In this document: in pieces, positions 55,901 through 64,000 of the stretch
Position numbering within the stretch: position 1 is the first letter of the stretch
Layout of the letters: each line of letters starts with the position of its first letter
NCBI GenBank assembly: GCA_027922465.2
Contig: BQMF02000047.1
Coordinates: forward strand, 868,001 to 932,000
Source of the DNA: Turritopsis dohrnii
Taxonomy: Eukaryota; Cnidaria; Hydrozoa; Anthoathecata; Oceaniidae
Length of the DNA: 64,000 nucleotides
Direction of reading: 5' to 3'
Position numbers and translations under genes: made by a program
The notes under the pieces: model-generated
What the model saw: the letters and a program-made list of their open reading frames with translations, nothing else
Told to the model about the DNA's origin: nothing
Database searches by the model: none

Positions 55901-58042
55901 TGACGCTAAACACTATTGGGGCTCCTGGTAGTGGCGCCATTTTGGCCATGGTTATAAATATCATGTCAGGTGAGTGACGCCTCATCAAGGAAATTTCAAA
56001 CCAAATACTTGAAGTATACAGAATGTGATAAATAATTCTCATAGGATACGATTTGTCAACAATGGATTTGAGCAGAGATGACCACCAGCTTGAGTTCTAT
56101 CAAAAAGTCATTGAATCTTTTAAATTCAGTTACGCTCGAAGAGGTTTACTTGGTGATCCTGATTATGTACCAAAACAGAATATCACTAGTGTAAGGAGGT
56201 CATGTGGTTTCAAAACATGACTTGAGATGACTTGAGATCACATATTAATTTCTTAGGCGACACAAAAACTCATGTTTGGTTGATTTTCGTGTCGATGTTT
56301 CATCCGGTCTACTTCGAAACTTTTGATTGGTTTAAATTAACTTTGAAAACAATAGCAACGTTATTACTACGACCACCTCAAGGTGTGAAAATTACCACCC
56401 ATATATGAAATTAAATTTCATATCGCTCAAAATGCCTTGAACTTTACTGGTTCTCAACTGTTGCTACAGTGTCGTTCACCAACCTCGAACCCAGGGTCTC
56501 TTGCATTTTTGCCGTTATCTGTATATCGAAAAGACAAAAGCCCCTGTGTTCAGGTTTGTGTCGTTTTCTTAATCAATGAAGAAAATCAGTATAAGTCATT
56601 ATTTATCACAGAAAGCCATGAGTGGAATGTAACGCGTCACGAAAGTGTACGAAAACAAGTAGTAAAAGATCTTTTCGTAGGAACATAATTAAACACTACG
56701 GAGGAGGGAAATTAAGTTAAAGTAACCTCTCCGCTGGTCATGGAATATGAGTGATCGATTGACACGATTCATATGTTCAGTAGATGAAATCGATTTTTAA
56801 CACTAAGATGAAGAAGTCATGAAGAAGTGTGAGAAAAAAGATTTTGTTTAAAACGATGTTAGTTATTCTAGGTTTACGATGTTGCGTTGAATCTGTCTGT
56901 TGGCAAAATTATTCGCGAGAAGAAGATCAAACTGAATGCAACGTATGAACCAAGCTATTATGGAGGTGCTTGGGGAGAAGATGATTTTGGGACGTCCCAT
57001 CTGTCGATTTTGACAAACAATGGCGACGCGGTTGCTAGCACATCAACAATCAATTACGTGTAAGTCGCATGCGTGTCACACACAAATTCGCATACCACGC
57101 GTCTCAAAGGTTTTTTCCTTTGAAAGATTTTTTTCTGTCTCTTTTGAAACGCTCAGATAAAACACTTCCGGAAAATTGTGTAGCTCGGAACAGAGGAATG
57201 AGAAGTAAATTAAACTCTCTTCATGACAAAAAGAAAAGTGAAAGTTTTTCGGATCCCAGGTTCTGTTTATTTAGTCATCATAACATTTTCTCTATCATGC
57301 CCCTTTAAACTGGATTAATTTTCCTCTTAATAGATTTGGTTCCTTAGTGCGATCAGAAGAGACAGGAATAATTTACAACAACGAAATGGATGACTTCAGC
57401 ACGCCCGGTGTACCAAACCTTTATGACTATCCTCCCAGCGTCGCAAATTTCATCCGGCCCGGTAAAAGACCTTTATCGTCAATGTCTCCGACTATAGTGA
57501 CTGACGAGAATGGAGACGTCAAAATGGTAGCTGGAGCGTCAGGAGGCTCTGTTATTATTTCCGGCACCAGCCAAGTAAGATTCACGTAAATATATTTTTT
57601 TAATCAGCTCATTTGTCAAGGAAACTTCCATAGAGAAAACTGTTAATGTGTTTCCACAAACCGACACAAAGCATGATTATTCAAGGTGTCACATCGTTCG
57701 TGTAGCAAGTGATTATTTAGGAATGCTCAAAATGTCATAAAATTCGTCCTTTAATTTCAGGTCTTGTTGAAAAGTTTGTTCATCAAGGAAGAGTTGGGAG
57801 AAGCCGTAGCTAGTTTTCGTTTACACCATCAAGGAATCCCAAACAAAATCGAATATAATTCCTACTTCCCACCGCCTAATACGTTACTGAAACAATTAAG
57901 AAGGATTGGACACAACATTACAAAAAGGTCTGGTGACGAATATTCTGGAGGTGGAAGTGTTGTCCAAGCGATATACAAAGATGGCGGATACATTTACGCA
58001 ATGTCCGATCCAAGGAAACATTCTAAGGCAGATGGATATTGA
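52921..58042 (+). CDS. Gamma-glutamyltransferase (GGT1/GGT5-like)
   Basis: Cell-surface type II membrane enzyme that removes gamma-glutamyl groups from glutathione; the proenzyme self-cleaves at a Thr nucleophile. Supported exons: 53054-53340, 53738-53896, 54418-54610, 55069-55229, 55823-55969, 56045-56190, 56872-57059, 57334-57574, 57761-58042; all GT/AG with agreeing phases. The first of these opens in phase without an ATG; ATGAG at 52921-52925 followed by GTCAAG is a possible tiny initiator exon giving 602 residues (human GGT1: 569). Features: transmembrane segment [39 protein letters not shown] with the substrate-binding Arg; FGTSHLSI with the catalytic Thr (exon 7); [34 protein letters not shown] oxyanion loop. 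All key motifs are intact, so it is predicted active. Confidence 0.93.
53999..54083. repeat. Three-copy 28-bp tandem repeat in a GGT intron
   Basis: CATTTTTTGCTGACCGTTTA and variants (TTGACCGTTTATGAGCAAAA, GCCGACCATTGATGAGCAAG) in tandem. Confidence 0.85.
54146..54200. repeat. Three-copy 19-bp tandem repeat in a GGT intron
   Basis: ATTATATTATTCCACCTAA in three nearly identical copies, 80 bases after the previous repeat and in the same intron. Confidence 0.9.
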
Positions 58043-58393
58043 GAAAATCTCAGAAGTTTGAAATAGTATTACTTATTTGTTGGGGATGTCACGATTTTCT
58101 TGATGGGGTTTCTCAATGCTTGGAGTTTTCAAGCAATGTTTGGAGTTATCGAGAAGTTAATCAAACAGGACCCTACCAAACATCACCCATACGTTTTTTA
58201 TTATTCATCCGAAACTGAAACTGGTCGCGGTTAGGAAGAAGAAACTACGTAGTCTTCCGAAGCCTTGTGAATGCTCACTACCTTCGCTTGGGCGAGCAAA
58301 CAGGCATAAAGTTTTCAAATATTTTTGTGTATGAGTGCCCTACCTAAAACTGTCTAGAGCAAACGCGAAAATCATAAGTTCCAAATTTCGATT

Positions 58394-58399
58394 AATAAA
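58394..58399 (+). terminator. Candidate GGT polyadenylation signal
   Basis: AATAAA about 350 bases after the GGT stop on the same strand; use is inferred. Confidence 0.4.
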
Positions 58400-58941
58400 A
58401 TCCAGCAGTAAAACAGCGGTAAACGAAATAACAAAATATATAAAAAAAGATCGTGTTTTCATTTTCCCCTCAAAAAAATTTCTATTGACATTTGGCATCA
58501 GTAGTGAAGTAAACAAATCCTACAAAATATTATCATTTTCATAAATCTGAAAGTAAGAAGAACAATGCAACCTCGAATAAACAAAACTGTGAAGTGATGC
58601 ATTATAAAGTAGCCGAGAAATATGACGGTCAAAGCTTAAAAGAACATACTTGCATAACGTATGCTTCCAACAAACGCATTTCAGAGGTTACGAGGGAACG
58701 CCTTTGAATGGGTTTATTTTCCTTCAAGATGGGGCATACATACATGAAAGACAGTGGCGACGGTTTAAATATTGCTACAAAAATTCTGTTTGATGATGAT
58801 GACAATAATGACAAAAGCAAGTACGAGGTATTTGACGAAAATCAGATACGACATGTCAAAACAGCCTCCGTCAAATAAAATATTTTAAGCCATTTAGTGG
58901 TAAACAGCCTATTGATAAAAGAGAAAAGTCTAGCAGTTTCG

Positions 58942-59036
58942 AAAATATGAGCTATAAAGCGCCGAATCATCAAAATATGAGCTATAAAGCGCCGAATCAA
59001 CAAAATATGAGCTATAAAGCAGCCGAACCATCAAAA
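58942..59036. repeat. Three-copy 30-bp repeat between GGT and the SH3 gene
   Basis: AATATGAGCTATAAAGCGCC followed by GAATCATCAA, three copies; the third has GCAGCC and GAACC changes. It is open in one frame (MSYKAPNHQN repeated) but lacks any other coding sign. Confidence 0.85.
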
Positions 59037-59194
59037 TTCTACGTGAAAAATATAACTTGGCCGTCAATTTGCATGGATGCAATATTATTATTAATCAAGG
59101 ATAAATTTTTCATGCGAATAGGAGGAGCATCATGCGAGTGAGTTTCGGTTGTTGCTACTGACATTGGATTGTGATGCTACTTTCGTGCGTATTT

Positions 59195-60636
59195 TTAAAT
59201 CAATTCCACATAGTTTGCCGGGAACAGCCCGTTTCTGCCATCGGGTCCGGTACCTCTCCACCACCCTTCATCGATTTGCTCAATCTCCATGATGATGTCG
59301 TCAGGGTCAAAGGTGATTTCTGTTTCATCAGCTATATCAAAGTAAGAAGGTAAATTAAGGTGAATTAAGCGTGAAAGCGAAAATAACACCGAAAGGACAG
59401 TAGACGAGAGTAACAGAATGTTTTTATAATGCTATTTTATTTATGTTGGTTGTTGGAAATACACGTGAGAACCAAAAGCACTATAATAAGCAGTCACTTC
59501 TGAGGTATTTCCATGTACACAAATCAATTTGCTCACAAGATAAAATGTGTGCCTACTTGACAAGTATACAATAGAGAATAAAAAAAATCCGCACCTGCTT
59601 GATAGTCATACAAAGCCCTCGCACGTAATCCCTGATTTTGCAAATCCGATGGTGCGGTGGATGGTGCCGCTACAGTTTGGTTTCCCTGGATTAATTCCAC
59701 ATAATTAGCTGGAAACAAGCCGTATCTACCATCCGGTCCCTTTCCTCTCCACCAACCTTCATCAATCATTTCAATCTCAGTTATGATGTCGTCAGGATCG
59801 AAAGTGATTTCTGAATCGTCAGCTAAAAATGATCAAATCTTTCAGTAACAAACAGACCATCCTAGAATTTTCATCTTTTCTCACGAAATAGTTTGTTTTT
59901 CTAGAACGTTCTCGGTTAACCAAACACAAACCAAAAATAGCTTTATAAACACCATCTGTTTTTTTTGAGAAATAGATTCGAAAATGACTCCAAGATGGAG
60001 CGCAAATAAAGGATGGTTTGTAGAACAGCAACTATTTTCAGCAAGAAATATTAAATCGAACATTTCATATGCCAATGTATAGAAAGAACGCTCAGATTTG
60101 CGCCCGACATACCTGCTTGATAATCATAAAGGGCTTTAGCTGAGTAACCAGCATCATACGACTAAAAAGACGAACAAATGCCAAACAGATGTGAATTAAC
60201 ATCATTCAATTCAAAAAAGACGAGTAGAAATACTTACAGTCGGTTCTGGAGGCAAGGCCTTGGTTGGTTCAGGAGACGGTTCTCTGACAGGAACTGGCTC
60301 TGGTGGAAGCGCTCTAACAGGGACTGGTTCCGGGGATGGCTCCCTGACAGGGGCCGGTGGAGGCGAAGGTTCTCTGGGTGGTGGGGGTGAAGGTTCCCTG
60401 GCTGGTGGGGGTGAAGGCTCCCTGGCTGGAGGAGGCGAAGGTTCTCTGGCTGGCGGAGGTGAAGGTTGTCTGACTGGGACTGGTTCAGGTTGCGCCTGAG
60501 GAGCTGACTGCCGACTCTTCGCTGGTGGTGGTGGTAAAGCTTTCTTTTTCGGCAAAACAACTGGTTGAGGTTCCGGCTGCTTGTCATATGCGTCACGTGG
60601 GGAATCCTGTCTTTTACTGATCAGTTGGTTGGCCTC
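59195..60636 (-). CDS. DBNL: Drebrin-like/Abp1 protein, C-terminal part with two SH3 domains
   Basis: Abp1/DBNL links F-actin to endocytosis through C-terminal SH3 contacts with dynamin and other proline-rich ligands. Four minus-strand exons: 60636-60238, 60161-60113, 59822-59595, 59331-59195, phases 0, 1, 1; the last ends in TAA. The first opens [20 protein letters not shown], matching the DBNL segment after its coiled coil. It is followed by a proline-rich array of AREPSPPP and [13 protein letters not shown] units, then two SH3 domains: [10 protein letters not shown] joined to [17 protein letters not shown], and [10 protein letters not shown] joined to [17 protein letters not shown], both ending [10 protein letters not shown]. 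The split between YDYQAG and the rest is at the same phase-1 position in both, so the second SH3 arose by exon duplication. Vertebrate DBNL has one SH3. Upstream ADF-homology exons were not found up to the start of the GPCR gene. Confidence 0.9.
60238..60600 (-). repeat. Degenerate 24-30 bp coding minisatellite (proline-rich)
   Basis: Within the first SH3-gene exon, units encoding AREPSPPP and [10 protein letters not shown] recur about nine times. They produce an open GGTGG-rich frame on the opposite strand that is not a gene. Such arrays change copy number easily. Confidence 0.8.
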
Positions 60637-62456
60637 CTATGAAATAGGACACACTAACCCTTCAATAACTCGAAAGCTCGCCATTCTTAGAGAAAAAAAA
60701 GAAATCAAATAAAGACTACGAGTGTTAGAAATCGTTCATATTGGATGGTAGGTCGTCATTCTAAAAAATAAAACGCTTAACCAAAGAAAATCGAGAAGAG
60801 AAATAAAATAGAGATAGAGATGTTAATAAATAAAAATGAAATACAAATAAATAGAACAAATACGAGCTACAGAAGAAAGTTGTGTGAATCGCGCTATACG
60901 AAGAAGAAAGTTGTATAAATCGCGGTATACCAAAAGGAAAGTTGTATGAATCGCGGTATAGGAAAACGAAAGTTGTATGAATTGCGGTATAGGAAAATTT
61001 TAACATGTATAAAAATGCGTGTACCAGCCACACTTCAGCATAGATCTGTTGTGGTTGGTTACTCTAAAGTACGGTTTTGACCATTATAATAATATAAGTG
61101 CAGGTTTTTCAAGTTGGAAGTACAATGCCAATTTCGTATCAATTTGCGCCATAATATATTTTGAAGTTATTTAAAAACAGTTTGTTGTATAAACTTTTCG
61201 GAATTTTTATTCCATCTACAGTGGATAAAATGAGAAAATGATCACCATGCATTAGTCCCGTTTTCGGATAAATCAGAACATTGCGATATTCGTGATTAGA
61301 CTGTTAAAAATAAAGTATTTTTCTTTCAAAATTAAATTTTTACCACTCTGCTTCAGAAAATCATTATGAAATTTTTGGAAATAAACTCTAACTACTTTTA
61401 TTAACAGACTTTAGAACTAAACCTTCCAGCAGGTTTTCTACGAAGTAAAAACGCATCAAATCTCTGTTGTGCAATCTTACATAAAGATAAAGTTTATTTA
61501 CTTAAATAAAAACAACACACTGAATACAAACATTTAAATTGACATTAAAGATTGTGTCAACAGACAGGTCATTCTTGTCAGAAATCGAAACTAGCAACAA
61601 AGGCCTAGTTTACACTATCTATTTAATGTATTCTCCTTTCTATACAAATATTAAAAAATTAATAATTTACGATCAGAATTGTTTAATATTTCGTAGCAAG
61701 CACACATTTCAAAAATCTTTTATTGAAACAAATGAATTACTTTGATAAACGCTTTGAAAAAAAAATCTATCAGTATTCGTCTTCAAATTTCGTGATAATG
61801 CTACAGTTCAGTCTCCATCACGACACATAAATATCTCAGCGAAGACAATACAAATTCATGACAAAATCAACCGTGTAGGAGTTTAAATTCCATTGAATCG
61901 ACTTTATTTATATAACAATTTATGAAGGCACCAACGAGAAACGATAGAAACAAAAGAAACAGACGACATGATTCGATAAAGCTTGTTGATTAAGAGATTT
62001 TATATGAAAAGAAAGATCTGTTCATTCGTGTGAAATGATTAACGACTTTTTGTGTTTTGAAGCTTCTAATGTTGTTGTAAACTTTAACGAAGTATAGAAA
62101 TGAATATTGGCACATATACACAAATACATAGGCATAGAGATAAAGTAATATTTTATTATATTAATCGATAATGGAAAAGGATTCTTATTGTTAACTGTTT
62201 CAGTGTTTTTTAGAGACTGGAAAATTAACTGGAAAGGATGAATTCAAAAAGCTTTATAAAAACAGTGTACAACAATTTTTAATATGTTTCGTATGTTTCG
62301 ACAAGTGATAACAAGTTCTATACAAGCAGTGTTTGTTTCCTACTTTCAATTTCTTTAAACCTTAGTATAAATATCGATATCTCTTTCAGATCGGACATGT
62401 AACAGCAAATGAAAGCAACGAGGAATACACTGTGAAACATCAAACAGCTATTTAAG
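60637..62456. other. Spacer between SH3 gene and GPCR
   Basis: No exon for the missing DBNL N-terminus could be recognised here, and no RNA gene. It contains the 33-bp minisatellite listed separately and, at its end, the probable 5' UTR of the GPCR. Confidence 0.4.
60871..60997. repeat. Four-copy 32-33 bp minisatellite
   Basis: Copies of GAAAGTTGTATGAATCGCGG followed by TATA(C/G)(C/G)AAAA, with small differences. Confidence 0.9.
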
Positions 62457-64000
62457 ATGATACACCCAATCTTATTGATTCTACAAATGATGCAAAATGG
62501 TCGCAGCAACGGCGCATCTTACCACGTCGAACACCCGTGCGAACGTTTTCCCGTGCAGTATAAAAGTAATTTACGAGACGCAACGTATACTGTCGGAGGT
62601 ATATTCCCTGTACATGCCAAAAACAACGGCAAATATATCTATAACAAGGCAGGTCTAATTTGGATCGAAGCAATGACATTCGCACTGGAAGAAATAAATA
62701 ACCGAACGGACTTGTTACCGAACATAACTCTCGCATTCGATATATTCGACAGCTGTAATGATATCGGGCTAGCTGTTGAAGCATCGTTACAGCTAACGCA
62801 AGGATTCGTGCAGTATACCGACAATATGACTTGCCCGTGTCAGCCAAAAACACGGAATGTGATAGGCATCGTCGGCGACGCGTCGTCAGGTACAACGACT
62901 AGAGTTGCTGCCGTTACTGCTGCCACCAAAACAACACAGATAAGCTATTCAGCGACATCAACAGACTTGAGCGCCAAACATTTATTTCCGTCGTTTCTAA
63001 GGACGATACCACCTGACGATTTCCAAGCCATCTTGATAACGGACTTATTACGTCATTATCAGTGGAAATACGTCAACATCGTCGCGTGTGACGACAACTA
63101 CGGAAGGGTCGGTGTAAGCGAGTTACTGCCTCAACTTAAACATTTTAACATTTGTGTAGCTATCAACGAGATGTATGATGTCAAGCATGATAAAGACAGT
63201 GTTTACACGAAAACAGTTATTCAGAAGTTAAAGAATGAGCAAGAGGCGACAGTGACGGTTTTATGGTGTCAACCTCACGAAGCCATGAAATTCCTACGGG
63301 CAGCAGAAACTTTACAGTTGTATCATCGAACTTGGATAGCTACAGAAAGTTACGGACGATCAAAGGATTTGTATAAAATTAACCCTAATGTAGTGCAAGG
63401 GATGTTTGGCATCATTCCTGCTCAATTGAGTTATGCACCGTTTGAAGAAAGATTACGTAGCGTCACCCCGAATATCTCCGATCACAACCCTTGGTTGGAA
63501 CAATATTGGATAGAAGAGAAGAACTGTAAGAGACATGGAGCTTCTCAATACACATGTGACTACAACACTTCGTCACCAATCGACCTAAGTGAGTTGCCGA
63601 AAAATAAATACGTGAATGTGATCGATTCAGTGTATGCCATTGCATACGGTCTTCATGATTATATCAAAAAGAACGGAAATCAATTACAAAAACCGAAACA
63701 TCTTTTGCCATATGTGAAAAATGTCTCGTTTGTTGGTAAAAGCAACGTACAAGTTACATTCACCAAGTTGGGCAATCCGGGGGTTGCAACCTATTCTATC
63801 ACGAATCTACAGTACGATCCAAGCACAGGTCAGCTCCAGCATGTCGAAGTTGGTTTTTGGAACTACTTAAAGAGGAATATAACGTTTGCGAAAAAACTTC
63901 AATTTACGAATTTTTCATGGACCAGTCCGATGTCATCTTGCGCTGCACTCTGTCTGCCTGGCCAGAAAGGGTTAAGGTTCGGGGAAAAGCCTTGCTGTTG
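62457..64000 (+). CDS. Class C GPCR, extracellular Venus flytrap domain (3' end beyond window)
   Basis: Open for 514 codons to the window end. Start ATG 62457: a hydrophobic run IHPILLILQMM serves as a signal peptide. Then a glutamate/calcium-sensing-type ligand domain: TYTVGGIFPVH (46-53), GLIWIEAMTFALEEIN (66-82), FDSCNDIGLAVE, GIVGDASSGTT (136-147), ISYSATSTDLS (162-172), IPPDDFQA (184-191), VACDDNYGRVG (209-219). The stretch YSATSTDLS, the Asp after IPP, and Tyr215 coincide with the alpha-amino and carboxylate contacts of metabotropic glutamate receptors. The final SCAALCLPGQ...EKPCC is the start of the cysteine-rich NCD3G domain. The seven-helix part is off the window. No intron interrupts 1.5 kb, unlike vertebrate homologues. 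Subfamily (mGluR, CaSR or taste-like) cannot be fixed. Confidence 0.92.
   Translation, partial: MIHPILLILQMMQNGRSNGASYHVEHPCERFPVQYKSNLRDATYTVGGIFPVHAKNNGKYIYNKAGLIWIEAMTFALEEINNRTDLLPNITLAFDIFDSCNDIGLAVEASLQLTQGFVQYTDNMTCPCQPKTRNVIGIVGDASSGTTTRVAAVTAATKTTQISYSATSTDLSAKHLFPSFLRTIPPDDFQAILITDLLRHYQWKYVNIVACDDNYGRVGVSELLPQLKHFNICVAINEMYDVKHDKDSVYTKTVIQKLKNEQEATVTVLWCQPHEAMKFLRAAETLQLYHRTWIATESYGRSKDLYKINPNVVQGMFGIIPAQLSYAPFEERLRSVTPNISDHNPWLEQYWIEEKNCKRHGASQYTCDYNTSSPIDLSELPKNKYVNVIDSVYAIAYGLHDYIKKNGNQLQKPKHLLPYVKNVSFVGKSNVQVTFTKLGNPGVATYSITNLQYDPSTGQLQHVEVGFWNYLKRNITFAKKLQFTNFSWTSPMSSCAALCLPGQKGLRFGEKPCC

Noticed and set aside
60260..60499. Gly/Ser-rich plus-strand protein
   Set aside because: Antisense of the proline-rich exon of the SH3 gene.
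59195..60636. Cortactin
   Set aside because: The first SH3 resembles cortactin, but the PDG insertion in both SH3 loops and the [11 protein letters not shown] segment fit DBNL/Abp1, and no cortactin repeats are present.
62452..62895. 147-codon minus-strand frame
   Set aside because: Antisense shadow of the GPCR ectodomain.

Overview
This is eukaryotic nuclear DNA: AT-rich, with genes split into many small exons that carry GT/AG junctions in consistent phases, and with abundant palindromic DNA-transposon remnants. The gene set (DFF45/ICAD, ATMIN, CEP83, CREBRF/REPTOR, QDPR, GGT, drebrin-like, class C GPCR) is animal. Compact introns, CR1-like LINE fragments, a HIRAN-like element ORF and many foldback MITEs suggest an early-branching animal, most likely a cnidarian; the species cannot be fixed from the sequence alone. 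All gene models below were built by reading splice sites and frames by eye.

Layout. 0-2 kb: 3'-truncated QDPR (dihydropteridine reductase) on the minus strand, with a MITE in its first intron. 2-5.5 kb: spacer holding two more inverted-repeat elements. 6-18.7 kb: a tight same-strand block of DFFA/ICAD (caspase-regulated nuclease inhibitor), ATMIN/ASCIZ (zinc-finger factor with a multivalent dynein-light-chain tail) and the 23-exon centriolar coiled-coil gene CEP83. The gaps between them are only about 0.3-0.4 kb, and a pyrimidine tract plus AG lies just before each start codon. 24-26.6 kb: a short CREBRF/REPTOR-like bZIP gene.

27-40 kb is a transposon graveyard. It has three MITEs sharing CAGTGTGT ends, a TTA-flanked foldback element, a tRNA-like SINE piece, a decayed CR1-type reverse transcriptase, and a nested stack in which a pogo-like element sits inside a Tigger-like element inside a long-TIR MITE, probably inside a further element. 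40-47 kb is mostly non-coding, with tandem duplications.

47.2-48.4 kb: a single-coding-exon, membrane-anchored, His-rich 402-residue protein that I do not recognise, behind a CCAAT/CRE/TATA-like promoter. 53-58 kb: a gamma-glutamyltransferase gene with nine supported exons. 59.2-60.6 kb: the 3' part of a drebrin-like/Abp1 gene (minus strand) with an unusual tandem SH3 pair and a proline-rich repeat. 62.5-64 kb: the ligand-binding domain of a class C GPCR, cut by the window end.

The genes do not form one pathway. DFFA and ATMIN both relate to DNA damage or apoptosis, and their tight packing with CEP83 raises the possibility of polycistronic, trans-spliced expression, which is untested.
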